Origin: Hormiphora californensis
Lineage: Eukaryota; Ctenophora; Tentaculata; Cydippida; Pleurobrachiidae
Reading direction: 5' to 3'
Assembly: GCA_020137815.1 (NCBI GenBank)
Contig: CM035351.1
Span: forward strand, 8,502,600 to 8,566,599
DNA length: 64,000 nt
Shown: piece by piece, positions 1-14,400 of the stretch
Layout: each line of letters begins with the position of its first letter
Position numbering within the stretch: position 1 is the stretch's first letter
Translations under genes and position numbers: made by a program
Notes under the pieces: generated by a model
Databases searched by the model: none
What the model was told of the DNA's origin: nothing
What the model saw: only the letters and a program-made list of their open reading frames with translations

Positions 1-758
1 CCATGGTGTGGGAGGTATAAATAGGGGACAATCAAGATTTTACACCTCCAATGTATCACCCACTTAGCCGGTCCCCCTTGGTGTGTGTTCACTGTCACTG
101 ATAAGAAGGGAGAGAGAGTCTGATCGAATTATGAGATCCTCCCACCCCCCCCCCCCCCGGCTAGTACCACTACCAACACCTCTCAATATGATACGGTGAA
201 ACACGAACACCAGACATCACATGACACCACGTGGCACCTAGTACTAACACCTCTACAATCGGAGTAAGTAGGGTTCAATGTGTTTTTTAGGTTCACATCA
301 GATCACAATTCATAAACACAACGATAATATTATTAAAATGTAATAATAAGAATTAAACAACATGTGGTTCATTATCACATACCGTATCGTCCTGGAAAGT
401 TTCATGGGAATCCATCTGCATGTCAATAGAGTGTAATTGGTTCCTGTGAAACGAGTTGGTATCAGTAAACTAGACCGGGGCAACCCCCCCTGCTGTGTTA
501 TGGGATCACGAGTTTTGTGAAACTCTGCTTTGCAATTTTGAACTTCTCAAATCCTTCTATCATCACTTCCGCGGGGTCTGGGCATGTCAACCCACGATAG
601 CAGGTATAATAATTTTAACTTTCTATTATATAGACTCCCTCCCCTGCTGCTATGTCTGTCAAGTGAGGTTCAACCTGTCAGTGAACAAATAGGCAATCTA
701 GCTTTATATAATAGAATGTTCATAATCGGCTAGAAGGAGAGAGGGGAGATAGAGAGGG

Positions 759-760
<2 letters not shown>

Positions 761-835
<75 letters not shown>
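761..835. repeat. (GA)n microsatellite
   Basis: Nearly perfect GA dinucleotide run. The same motif (or CT on this strand) recurs near 10026, 16832, 21240, 43290, 47957, 55300 and 59120, so it is a general feature of this genome. Confidence 0.95.
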
Positions 836-846
<11 letters not shown>

Positions 847-1102
847 GAGAGGGAGAGGGGGAGAGAGAGCGATAACTCTTGACATTCAATTTAAACTCAA
901 ATATAGCTCACCATTGGCCTTGTCACCCAGGTTTTTTTGCGTGTGTCGTAAAGGACCAAGGCTGGAGTAAAACATGAATTTTTGATAGAGAGAGATCGCA
1001 CGAGAGAGAAATAGGAGAAAGGAGCGGTCAATTGGGAGAGGCTGTGAGACCTGGTAATTTTGACCCGCACGCTTCCCCTAGCTGGTGACAGCCTGGCGAC
1101 AA

Positions 1103-1206
1103 CCCTCCTTGATTGGAATTATGAAACCCCGACAACCTCCCTCCTGATTGGAATTATAAAACCCCGACAACCCCCGTCCCCCTCCTGATTGGAATTATAA
1201 AACCAC
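1103..1206. repeat. Short tandem repeat, three copies
   Basis: Three consecutive copies of a roughly 35-40 base unit built around the core TGATTGGAATTATRAAACC, separated by CCCCGACAAC and C-rich spacers. CCAAT-box-like ATTGG occurs once per unit. No gene is visible immediately downstream. Confidence 0.8.
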
Positions 1207-4200
1207 GTGTTTGCCTTGGTATAATAATTCCCCTCTCCAAATTCTGATTAGAAGTTTCAAGTTCATGAATCTCCTGCCCGGGCACGCACTGCGAGAGAAC
1301 CATGGCGTTCCCTGTTTCTGGAATTCTCCCAGCAGCTGCAGTCCCCATTGGCTGCACGGGGGTACTAGACGAGCCAATGGCAGTGCAGCATGCCTTTCGA
1401 GATTAGGGTAAAATTGGAGGTGTGAAATATCACAAGTTTTCTAAATAGAATTATTAGATCAAAGATACCCATACAGTAGAAAGAGAGAGAGGGGAGGACA
1501 GAGAAGATGGATTACCTCACGCCCCCAGAAACACCACCCAGTTCTTATCATGGTGCGCTGATGCTAAAAAAGGTCATGCGCGCATCGATGACCATTCCTG
1601 AAAATTTGCTACCCAGCATAATTTGTTGACAGATCCGATGCACTGCAATTCCCATGAACTTTAACTACTAATAAATTGCACTATTTTTGTACAAGAAATT
1701 ATCAGACAGATAGAAAAAGAGAGCGAGAGGGATAGAAAGAAAGCGAGAGAGATACTAGAGCTGGAGTGCGAAAGTTCTATGGTTTCACCCAATGCGAGCT
1801 GTCTGTCAAGCGGAGTGTGTGTTTTCTCACCTTCCTCCTAGAATGAGATGGTTGGTTGTGTCGTACATTAGGGAGGTAAAGGTCACATCATCATCGTGGA
1901 ATTGTTTACAGCCCTGACACTCTGGAAAAAAAAATTATTAAATTGGACGGATCCCCTAGAGCTGGGACAGCTTTTTGTGATGTCCCCTAAGGGGGGGGGG
2001 GGGGAGGTTGTAAACGGAGCCAGCTAAGCGTGGGATGTACCCAGCACATAATAATAATATGTGGATTTTATAATTTATTCATTGGCATCTTATGATGACG
2101 ATTTCTTTCTAATGATGGCGATGAGGGAGAGATAGATAGAGGGATAGAAAGAAAGATAGAGGAAGGATTAAACAAACAAAGATTTTTAACTGAGAATGTT
2201 CATGGGCCGCCTAACTTTGTCGGACAATTTTTGTAATAATAAGTGATAGCATGGAGAAGGGAGACAGAGAAAAGGAGACGGAGAAAAAGAGACAGAGAGA
2301 AAGAGTAAAAGAAAGAAAGCAAGAAATATATGATCTGTCTATGATTGTGTGCAAGAAATCCCGTGGCACAAAACTATTGTTTTTGATCATTTTCGCAACA
2401 TGTGTAAGCCCCCTTCATCAACTGGTCGCTGTAAACTCTCTCGTCCCTAATTGAACCCCCTCACACACTCTCTCAACTAGAATGATACTTGAGATTTCCG
2501 GCTGCCCTTGTGCGAAGGGTCAAGGAGAGAGAAAGAGGGAGAGAAAGAGGGAGAGAGATGGGGGAGAGAAAGAGAGAAAGATGGAGGGTATAGTAAAAGA
2601 GATAGATGAGGGTGGAAAAGGTGATTAGAAGGAGCACAAGAGTTGCGGTATTTGGTTGTCACACACACAGATGGTGTGTCTAGCCCCAACCTCTTCTTCA
2701 GGAAGATTAGAGCTCACACAATCGTGCACTTAGAGTGCCTCTCCCAAGGGAAGAGCGGAGTGCATCTTTCTACTACTATAAGTGGCCTATAAAGTGGAGG
2801 AATTACTGAATTACTGTGCTATTTCCATCCCGCATCTGCAGATTTAAACCGCGAGCTACTAGTCTCAGGACTGTAGCAGCAGTAGGAGAGTAGAGGATTA
2901 TGAGAAAAAACATGGAGCGATCAGTGTCTATCTCTAATCTCTCTCACTTTATTTCTCTCCCTCTCCCTTCTCTCTCTCACACGCACACAAGACCGTGTTT
3001 TTGAGTTGATTTGATGAGTCATGCTGCCCTAGCACAGCCTCAGGGCAGCAGGATGGATACTCCGTAGTTAATTCCCCCTCGGCTACTGACTTGATCATTC
3101 ACAAACCGTGATTTGAGTAGTAGTGGTGGTTCCTGACACGGCCATGAGACGAGGGGGGGGGGGGCTTATAAAAACAACCGATATTATTGGGATTATTTTA
3201 ATGAATGTGACACCGTGTGTCAGGTTGTGTGGTTGGACAGGGGAATTTACCAAAGACATCCGGGATAAGTTGAGGGAGAGAGAGAGAGAAAATGAGTTAG
3301 AAAAGGAGTGTCCCCACTGTTATACCCAGACAGAAAATGGGGGAGAGACACTGCACCGATACACACAGACACTGATTCAGCCCGCCCCTACATTTTCAAA
3401 GTTGGGGCATCATCTGCGGTTTCCTAGTAGTAGAGAAGGAGACACGTGATGTGTGCATGTGTGTGTCATGGTACTGTGCTACTAGTACTCACTAGATTAG
3501 ACAGGTGAACCATTAGAAGCAGAGATCTACATACTACATAAAGATACTAGAACATCAAACATGTTGTTGCACATACTGTTTAGAATAATATTGGTGGTGA
3601 GGAGCAGAGAGGCGATAGAAAGAGATGGTATTTATTGGGAATGAAGAAGAGTTATAGAAAGATCTATGACAATAAAACAAACCTGAGTTGGGAAGTAGTA
3701 GCCATCTTTGTAGCCCAGATACCCCTCCAAGTGTGAATAATAATAACCAAACTACGGTACCCATACCCTGCTAGAATGGAAAGAAGGGTACTTTACTGCA
3801 AAACATAATTAGTGGATCTTATTACAGGGCGGGAGATAATAATGTTCACCAAATGCTAAGAGGGATAAAAACACTGGCATAAACAAAAACACTGAAACGC
3901 ACACTGGCCCAGAAAAGTAATGTTCCGCAACACAAACAAATCGAGAGCGGTGGATAGAATTTAACTGGGGCACCGATTACGAGGGGGAAAGAGGATACAT
4001 TTCTGATGAGAATCCAATCAGATAATTGGGAGGTTAAGCACTGCCGGAACTAGGGGCCCCCAGTAGCACTTGGCTCGTGTGAGTGGGCTCGTGTATCAGG
4101 GCGCTGATAATGTTGTGTGAGTGCCTCACTTGCTCATCTTACAAGAGGAATGCTGTAAGTTCACTCAACAATCAACAATCAATGCAATCCCGGCATGACA

Positions 4201-5286
4201 TTCGAACTATAAAAACAGCTAATACACAATTGACACAACTTAGAAGGTAGCTTAAATCATGATGCAACTCAATGTACATATCACGCGTGACCCAACCGGT
4301 ATATTATGAATTTATTAGAACAGCTCAAATTCAACAAATCATGTCTTCGGAGTTTTAGATTTAAAGTTGCAACAACAATATTTAGTCCAGATGTTCAATC
4401 GAAGATCCTGGGAGCGAACTACCATATGGTTGTAACATAATTTGTTTTGAACAGCTGGATATCATGATATATCAAAGTAACAACCAATCAAGATCAAACG
4501 ATAATCCAAAATAAGTAATAACAAAACTGGAGCAGGCAGCATGTTGCAAACTTGAATTCGATAGTGGTTGATGGATGTGGGAACAGCTGTCGATCTGGCA
4601 ATGAATTGTTATGTTCTAACCACCCTTTTAATGTTTGTCACAATGAGAGAGGGTTGAGGAAGGCCAGCCAGACAAGTATCGACTACTATTCAATTGATTT
4701 ATAAAATCAGCTAGATATGGTTTACAAAATACAAGTTACAAAACAAACATTTGATGTCAGAAGATGCACCAAACAAAACTATCTCAACAGTTGCAAACCA
4801 TTGCATATTTTCCTAAAAACTTACAACACAACGCCTGTCAGAAACGTTTAAATGAGGACAAACGACGTTTTGCGCCGGAAGAAAAATTCAGGTCAGCTCA
4901 AGCTCAGTTCATCAAACTCAGTCCAATCGCGCGCCACATTTATGCGCGCCACAAAACTGCAACGTTTTTAGTAGAAATAAGACCGACGCGACGATTGTGA
5001 CGTAACGCGCGGACTGGGATTGGACAAAAGTTTTTAAAACTGCAGTTTTCTAAAAATGTTTTTTTGCTGCACTCTAGAATTTGCTGTTTGTTTTGCAGTT
5101 TGCACCTTGTCGTGCGCTGCAGTGATTTACTGTAGCGGAGTGAGGAGTCCCCCAGTGAACGCGTTTTTGACGGCTATCACTGATACATTGGACTGTAGGG
5201 CGTAGGCTGCAGCGTAGGCCAAAACCGAACCGTCGCGGTCGGCCAACCGTTTGTCAACCACGTTTTTAGTAAATTCACTGTTGAGA

Positions 5287-5495
5287 ATGACAAGATACAC
5301 CGTGCACGATTCTTTGGCTGAAATTCCCAGCTATGCAGGCGTCAAAGCAGGGGCGAAGCAAGGCTGGGTCCAGTGGGTCCAGCGTCAAAGGAGTGCGTTA
5401 AAGGAGTGGAAACATAACGACTTCTGGCAGAAGTCTTCTGCAACATTTGACGAATATGCCGACAGGCTCCCACATTGGAGTTTGGACAAATCAAT
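5287..5495 (+). CDS. Orphan first exon of an unidentified gene
   Basis: From the ATG at 5287 a frame of 69 codons plus two bases runs to a consensus donor (AT|GTAAGA, 5496). The predicted peptide starts MTRYTVHDSLAEIP and is Trp/Lys/Gln-rich in the middle (QGWVQWVQRQRSALKEW). It sits just downstream of CpG-rich DNA and is not low-complexity. One continuation is an acceptor in the CCAGCAG near 5580, which would add about ten codons and end at a TGA, giving a small protein of about 80 residues. I do not recognise the family. The LINE directly downstream may have displaced other exons. Confidence 0.35.
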
Positions 5496-6023
5496 GTAAG
5501 AATGCCCGTTACATTGTCGGTTTCCGATTTGATGTGAGAGTAGTTCATTCCAACGTAGCACTGTATCTCTCCACCCTTCCAGCAGCCTTATAGAGATCAT
5601 GAGCAAAGGAAGATGAGATGCTACATGAGGAGGATACACATGGTGGAAGGGGGCTCGTTCTCCCCTCTGATCCTGGCGAAGGGAACGAGGACAAACATGG
5701 CTAGAGATACCTATAGATCATGTCGGCCATCAAACAGAAACTAAGATTATCGATCCTCAGGTTCACATTTAGGAGGTTGAGTGGTTGTAGGGTTTACAAG
5801 GTTTACAAGGTTTACAAGGTTTACAAATAGATAGTTTTATACAATAAAAAGGGCTTCCCATAGTGGGTCCCCCATAAATTATTTAAACGCTACTCCATAC
5901 CGGCCTACACAGATATTAGACATGCCGGAGAGAGATTGTTAGGGAGTACCGGGTATCCCCTAGTGGGGGGACAGTCATTGAAGGTGTTTAGGAACTTCCC
6001 CAGCTCCGCTTTGAATTCACCCA

Positions 6024-7690
6024 ATGATGTACAATATTGACGTTGACCTGTCCCGTAAAGAGTTTGATTGTTATTTCTCTTGTTCTGAAGTGTATAGTGC
6101 ACTGTGCAATATTGATGTGTCTAAGTCATGTGGGCCCGATGGGATTCATGGCAGGATTCTGAAGAACTGTGCGGGTAGCCTATCCTACCCAATCTGGTTG
6201 CTTCTTAATCTCTCTATGTCTACTGGCGTGGTCCCTGACGACTGGAAGCTAGCTTCCATTGTACCTATACACAAAAAAGGGGACAGTAAGGATGTTGCCA
6301 ACTACAGACCGATTTCGCTTCTGTCTCTAGTGGGGAAGATCATGGAGGTGTTGGTTAAGAATAGAATTATGAGTCATTGTGGTTCCATGATTGACCCTAG
6401 GCAGCATGGGTTTGTGGAGGGGAGATCTTGCTTTACTCAGCTCCTCCCTTTCACACACTCTCTTGCTTCTAACCTTAATCATTCAGACTGTGTGCGCACT
6501 GATGTTGTTTACTTTGATTTTAAGCGTGCATTCGATTCTTGTAATCATGACATCATTCTGAACAAGCTGAAAATCAAATTCGGTTTGGATGGGATGTTGC
6601 TTAGATTTATCAAGAACTACCTGAGAGATCGTAGACAGAAGGTTGTTATTGATGGTGAGTCATCTGAGGAGTTACCTGTCATCTCGGGTGTTCCCCAGGG
6701 GTCCATTCTTGGCCCTGTTCTTTTCACGATTTTCATTAATGACATTTTTGATGAAGTCACCGAGGGTACCCATATTTCTCTGTATGCCGACGACACCAAA
6801 ATTTGGAGAGAGATTGGGTACTGGAGTGATCACCTGTCGCTTCAGCGCTCAATCTCTAACCTATACTCTTGGTCAGTCAGGAACAAAATGTATTTTCACC
6901 CACAAAAGTGTAAAGTGTTGAGTGTCTCACCCACCGGGGCTCACCACCGCCCCATCCCTCTCCCGTTCTGTGAATTTTTCTACACCCTCAACTCTGTGTT
7001 TATTGATTATGTTACCAAACAGCTAGATCTGGGTATATTTGTTACCAGTAACTTGAATTGGAGTTCTCACTGCGAGTATATTAACACATGATCTCCAAGT
7101 TCAATTTGTTGCGTAGGACGTGCTATTTTCTTAACAACAGTGCCAACAAGAGATCTCTTTACCTGACCATGGTGCGTTCTCTAATTAAGCACTGTAGTCC
7201 TATCTGGTGTAACATCGGTAGGACCCAGCTGCTTTCTCTTGAGAAATTGCAGAAGAGAGTTGTCAAATGGATCAGAAATGAACCTATGGCATCATATAGC
7301 AATGTTCAATACGTGTGTTATCTCAAGGGTCTGAACATTCTTCCTTTCAAGGAACTCTTCTTGTATAATGACCTGCGGCTGTTTTACCAGATTGTCTATA
7401 ATATGGTACAGATTGACATACCGGAGTCTATTAGACCAGTTAATGTTGCCGATCTTCGACCTACGCGTCAAAATCGTGATATTATTGCTGGCTTAGATCG
7501 GACCACCCTCGTGGACACGAGTAACAGTCACAAGTGCTCCTCTACTTTGCGCGATAGCTTCTTCCATAGGGTCACCAGGTCCTGGAATTTGCTACCGTAC
7601 GAACTTCGACAGAGTGACACGTTACCCATCTTCCTGACTGGGCTCAAGAGCTACCTTTTCAGTGATATTGATATCGACAATATTCTATAA
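6024..7690 (+). pseudogene. LINE reverse transcriptase, one frameshift
   Basis: The first frame (6024-7091, 355 codons) carries RT blocks in order: SCGPDGIHGRIL, NYRPISLLS, the first catalytic Asp in VYFDFKRAFDS, VPQGSILGPVLF, and the second catalytic motif YADD at 6783-6794. It then meets a stop. The C-terminal region continues in another frame from 7088 to 7690 (LLRRTCYFLNN, IKHCSPIWC, then a tail with SWNLLPYELR typical of LINE ORF2 C-termini). A single-base loss near 7083 explains the break. Apart from this and the missing 5' end, the reverse transcriptase is well preserved, suggesting a fairly young insertion. Exact clade assignment needs a tree. Confidence 0.85.
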
Positions 7691-7985
7691 TTATTCCATC
7701 ACCTTCACCTTTTCACTTCATGAATGTTCCAATTGCTCACCGCTGCCACTGCTGCGGGTCGCCCCTCTCCCCGTGGCTCCCCCCTCTCTAACTGTTAATC
7801 TAGTCTAGCAGCAACAACGATATATTTTTAACTTATTTACCTGTTAAACTTAGCTACATCTAGAGGGGCTTCTTAAGTGCGGGATTCCTGCGTGAAGCCC
7901 TCGGACGCACGGTGTGTGATTTTACTTGATATTTAAAAATGCAAATTGTTTCCGTGATCGTTTGAAACTTCTTCCAATAAAATTG
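6024..7985 (+). mobile_element. 5'-truncated non-LTR retrotransposon (LINE, jockey/CR1-like)
   Basis: Reverse transcriptase and C-terminal region of a LINE, followed by about 290 bases of 3' UTR. No endonuclease domain can be read upstream, so the copy is 5'-truncated, as is usual for target-primed insertions. Just before it (5787-5826) is a short tandem of GGTTTACAA units. The 3' end is placed near AATAAAATTG at 7977-7986 and is approximate. Confidence 0.85.
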
Positions 7986-9508
7986 ACAAGAGTTTACAGA
8001 TTTCGGTAGACAGTTCCACAAATGGGCCGCCCGACAGCCGAATGAGTTATGGAGCTGATTTGCCCGTTAAGTTTCAGCTCTATAAGGATAAGGTGGTGGT
8101 ATAGCCCGTACCCCTAGCCTCAGAGTCGTTTGGAAGATAATATCAGCTGAGTTTGGAACCAGCCCATTAAAATATCACTGACACAGCAATGTGTTTTCAA
8201 TCTTAGCCGTCGCCACTCCTTTTTTCTGTCGAAGTATGTGTAACGGCACAGACAGATTGGGACCGTCCCGTAGCATCTTGAATTTATTGAGTACACAGGA
8301 GGGCTATGATGTGCGTGAACATGGTGAATGAATACTGAGATCATGGTATACATTACAACTCTTCATCTGAAACTTTTTTGCCGCTCATATTTACAGAGCC
8401 TCCTATCTCCCTCATATCTCCCTATCTAATTATAAACCTGATTCAGGTCCTCTGTAGACTACCTGAATCACGTTCAAATGAGATTTACCTTCCACTATAG
8501 CAGGTTGGTAATCAGGTTGGGATAGAAAGATTTAGGAGATTCAAATTTCGTTCTCTCTACTAAAAAACTCGTTCTCTGAGTTCTCTCCCTCCCTCCATCT
8601 TTCCCTCCATCTTTCTCTTCTCTTTCCTTCTTTTCTCTTCTTTTTCCCTCCTCTCCTTTTCTCCCTTTCTCCCTGACAACCTGAGTCATGTTTACTGCAA
8701 ACTACCTCAAACCTGAATAACTTCAGCTACTGCATGAGGTCGCCATTTTTTCCCCGCCCGGGTGAATGCCGAAGGCATTCACCCGGATGCCTTTTGCAAA
8801 AAGGCATAGGGGTTTAGAATTCGACAAGTTTACATACTAGTGAAGTGTCACGCTTTTTTTGTCCCGTGACGTAACCCATCCATAGCAACCATCCAGTGCG
8901 GAGTGCTCAAAATATCATTTGAAATACTTCACACACGCTCTAATTCAAATTGTCCACGAAGGCGACGCCCGCAAAGTTATTACAGTGCTGAAATGACGCA
9001 CTTTCATTATAACGTGCAGCCCGGCGCCGCGCGCCCCAATTCCTGTTTGCAATTCATATCATTCATCGTTCGGCATGTGTTCGTCATTACAATTGCGCTC
9101 TGGTATTGTCATTGATTACATGAGGTCAGTTGAGTGGAGATCACATAGACTAGAAAAGGAGCCTAATTAGGCAGCTCATCGCCTACACTGTTCTGTCTCA
9201 CCTTTCAGAACCTCATTAGGTCATAGGTGATGGGATGTAATTAAGAGTGTCACATGCCAATGGCGGGGAAATACAGCACTATGGATACATAGTGCAAATA
9301 TTCTTGTTGAAGTAGGTGGCAGCCACTTAGAAGAAGAGGAAGATGAAGATGAAGATAGGCCAAACAATTTTAGACGGGCAATAATAATCTCACAGGTTTT
9401 CTGTTACCAACACCAATACAATGCCTTGATGTCGGATGGAATTGGCTGATAGTCCTGTTGGTTGTGTTGTGCCCTGAAGTTCCCGAAGAATCTTTATTTC
9501 TTTTTTTA
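7986..9508. other. Intergenic, no gene seen
   Basis: Contains one copy of a dispersed repeat (about 8430-8490, with CCTGATTCAGGT and CTACCTGAATCACG) that recurs at 10.8-11.2 kb. It also has a perfect short hairpin at 8760-8783 (GGTGAATGCC and its complement around GAA), followed by a second hairpin in TGCCTTTTGCAAAAAGGCA. Pyrimidine-rich DNA spans 8580-8665. No splice-supported coding frame was found. Confidence 0.5.
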
Positions 9509-9516
9509 GAAAACTG

Positions 9517-10610
<1,094 letters not shown>

Positions 10611-10769
10611 GAAAACTGGATCAAATGCAAATTGGTATCAACTCCTACCTCGTCATTTAAAACTAATAAATGCTCGGTACGTGGTCCTTTGGAGAAGTTC
10701 CTCCTCAAACTGACCCCCTTTATGCAGTTTGTGTTAAAAATAACTCAGGTTTAATGATAAAGTCAGGTC

Positions 10770-11160
10770 ATACCTTGAAATGCGATTTCTCCTCAACTTT
10801 ATCAGCTAGGTGATAGACAATACCTGATTCAGGTATCTCTTTCTCGCTCTCCCCTCCTTCTCTCTCTATCTCTCTTTAGATTTCTCCTGTTATCTCTTCA
10901 GATCTGATTATATCAACCTGATTCAGGTTCTCTGCAGACTTCTTGAAGTGTATTCAAATGAAATTAAGAGATTTACCTTACATTTTATCAGCTAGGTGAT
11001 ACCTGACCGTGAATTATACCTGATTCAGGTTATCTCGCGCTATATTTTCTGCCAATCTCTCCCTCCATCTCTCTCCCTCACCTTTTTGCTGTTATTTAAC
11101 CCGATTCAGGTTATCTACAGGCTACCTGAATCTCGTCTGCAGGCTGCAAGGTCCGTTGCA
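10770..11160. repeat. Dispersed repeat with CCTGATTCAGGT motifs
   Basis: Three or four degenerate copies of a module containing CTGATTCAGGT, CTCTGCAGACT and TTATCAGCTAGGTGATA, separated by pyrimidine-rich DNA. The same module occurs at 8430-8490. It looks like a locally duplicated short transposon or tandem remnant. No coding potential. Confidence 0.6.
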
Positions 11161-11466
11161 CCTCACGCAAGGCAGGGGTATAAAATCCTAATTCTAACCG
11201 TTTCTAGATTATGTAATGCTAGTGTTTTTGTGTTAAAATATTGTCAATTTTAGATCCGCAACAACTTTTTTTTGCTTTGCTTTATTGACTCCTGCCATTT
11301 CATATTTCCCTCTGCCTATTTCTGACACCGAAAGAGAATGTGAGATACGATAAGATAACATTCTCCCACATTATTTCCTACTTTTTCTGTAGAACTGCAG
11401 CTATCAGCTCTACACCTCCTTATCTCTCCCTCCCCAGTTCTCTGACGGCAACTTCCCTTTAGCAAC

Positions 11467-14400
11467 ATGCCTGCACTCGGGTGCAAATGTATGAACGTCA
11501 TCCTGCACATCAGCTCCCTAAAGGCGTGCAGTGAAGATCCTGGGATGAGTGATGCGATCCTAACTTTGGATGGAATCCAACACCAGCTGGAGTTTTTAGT
11601 TGACGAGAGGAGGCCCGCATCTCCCCCAGGGTGGACTGATTATGCTTGTAAAGTGAGTAACACAGTCATGATGTTTCACATGAGGATACACTTGTGTAGT
11701 GCACATTGTGAATGTGTGTCTGGCACATCAAAACACCCCAACAGGACGCATTTTTGTTGCACTGCCCGTGTGATGTGTGTAGGGCGCGGTAACTCCCTTC
11801 TAGTTGAGGTCGCGCGCGCACGGTCTCACTTTTCATGCGCTGATCACCTGTCTCTCTCGACAACCCGGCATGTCTCGCAGGTGCCGCAGGTGTTACAGGG
11901 TGTTTCATTGATACCTGTTATTAACAATGTTTTGAGTAGTTTAATGGTCGTGGTTATACTTCTCGTCCATTACTACTCAGTTACCTTTCACCCCTGCCAT
12001 GCCAATACTCTGACCGCGGTTCTCGAAGAAAAGAGAGTAGGGTCAGGCTCTGACAGTTCCACCCGGCCCTATATTTCCAATTATTTCTAACACCCCCCCC
12101 CCCCCCCCCCCCCGAACAGGTGTGTCATGTGACCTGCTACAGAAAGATCCAACAGAGGGTGCAGGTGTTCCCCTCCCTAACTGACTACACAAACAATCTT
12201 TTGGAGATGCAGAATTCCAAGGATTTTGTTAGTGGATTTAACTTGGTAAGAAGGACATCTCTATCACTGCATCAACTGACATCTGAAACTCACCTTTGGA
12301 TATTTCCCCTTCTTATTTTCTATAATTTACTCCTATCCAGGTTGTTCCCGTTACGAGTGTAATTGGAAGTGCGAGTGGGGAATCAGTCGGTAAGCAGGAC
12401 CTGGGTGAATTAGATAAACTTGCGGGAAATATCAAATCGGACCTGAAACAGGCATCGCAAGACAGAATCGAAGAGATGATCAGAATTGAGAAGGCTAAGC
12501 TTGACAAGTCACTAAAAGAGGTGTGTTTGAATCCCTCAAAAAACTAACTAACTTTTGAACCATCCTAGTTTTAAGTTTATCTAAACCCCTTTCCTTTACA
12601 ATTCGTATTCACCCTGCCACAGATTGACATGGCGGATGCGAGATTAAGGGATTGTTTGAGAAGGTATCACAGGAACGCAGCATCTGCAACAGTACCCTCA
12701 GAACCGCACAACATGCCAACTCGACACTCTGTGTCCCCTGAACACTGTAGAAAGGTAACATTCGGGGATGCCTCTGCGGATCCACCAGCACCGGACCGTA
12801 GGGAGAAGAGGCGGCCCAGTCCCCAGGAAGCAGAGGACTTCTTCCAATTTGACTATGGTAAGTTGTTGCATGGCTAGACTGTGTTTCGGGCGCCCTGTCC
12901 CCTTCCTCTACAAATTTAAAGCGAGGGTTAGAACATAACAAGTAGGGTAGGAGGGGGTAATTCGGGTCACCTTTTTGATTAAAGTGGTATTCCCTTGGTT
13001 GTGGCAGAATGTCTGCACATAAAATCTATTCAATTTATCCAATGTGACACTTGTTAAGATATTTGGACTGTTGAAGTTTTCAAATCCAACCTTTTTCACA
13101 CATAAAAAAGCCCACGAAATCGTTAGTTTGCGTATTGTTGGTAATTCGGGTCAGTGGCTAAATCGGGCCACACGCGTATTCAGCCAATCACAGCCCTCGC
13201 AAACAAGCACGTGACCAAATGACCCGAATTACCAACACAGCGTGTTGCCGCTGAAATCATGCGGTTAATTCGGGTCACGTGTTTGTAATTCGGGCCAGCT
13301 GTTGGTTGGCTGATGGTTGGCTGTTGGTTGGCTGTCAGAGCGTGTGTATCTAATCATTCCTTATACGGAAGGCACGTGCTACCCATATACGACTTGAGAG
13401 GGGCTGTTACTAAGACAACACTGCATATTTGCAGTGCTGTGTGTACATTTGCTTTGTAGATTTCGTTGTTCTAGAACTGCTGCTCTAGAGGCCCCTAGAG
13501 GCCCCTAAAGGCCCCCTAGAGGACCCTAGAGGCCCCTAGAGGACCCTAGAGGCCCCCTAGAGGCCCCTAGAGGCCCCCTAGAGGCCCCCTAGAGGCCCCC
13601 TAGAGGCCCCTAGAGGCCCCCTAGAGACCCCTTGAGACCCCTTAAGGCCCCCTAGAGGCCCCTAGGGCCCCTAGAGGCCCCCTAGAGGCCCCCAGAGGCC
13701 CCCTAGAGGCCCCCAGAGGCCCCCTAGAGGCCCCTAGAGGCCCCTAGAGACCCCTTGAGACCCCTAAAGGCCCCTTAAGGCCCCTAGAAGCCCCTAGAGG
13801 ACCCTAGAGGCCCCCTAGAGGCCCCCTAGAGGCCCCCTTGAGACCCCTAAAGGCCCCTTAAGGCCCCCTAGAGGCCCCTAGAGGCCCCCTAGAGGCCCCC
13901 AGAGGCCCCCTAGAGGCCCCCTAGAGGCCCCTAGAGGCCCCCTTAAGGCCCCCTAGAGGCCCCTAGAAGCCCCTAGAGGACCCTGGAGGCCCCTAGAGGC
14001 CCCAAGAGGCCCCTAAAGGCCCCCAGAGGCCCAAATCGAGAAGAAAACATAAAATATGGGGCCAGAAATCACTCAAACTTGCTGATTTATCGCAACAATA
14101 AGGTGACCCGAATTAGCCGCTTTGCCTGTGACCCGAATTACAAACATGACCCGAATAAGACACACTGTTTTATGACGTCATTTTGGTAAATCAATAATGA
14201 CGTAATTCCTTCAAAAACTTAGCCAATAAGTGCTGAATTATCCCATTGGATAAAATCATATGTTTTCTTCTCGAAAAAATTCCGCAAATTCACGGGAATA
14301 CCAATTGAATCCAAAATCGGGAAATGAACGATATTCCGTATTTCAAATTTTCCCGCCAAATCTTGTTACATTAGAATGGCCCGAATTACAAACAAGTGAC

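Larger units (their letters stand above)
1..5286. other. Gene-poor left flank
   Basis: I see no supportable gene here. The stretch holds GA-rich microsatellite tracts (761-835, 2251-2320, 2520-2600), a poly-C run (145-158), a poly-G run (1991-2004) and a short tandem triplication (1103-1206). From about 4860 to 5240 the DNA becomes richer in CpG and GCGC motifs, which could be promoter-like sequence for the exon at 5287. Open frames in this region are short, low-complexity or lack splice context. Confidence 0.5.

Noticed and set aside
3123-3449. 108-codon plus-strand frame
   Set aside because: It runs through poly-G and GA-rich repeats, has no domain and no splice context.
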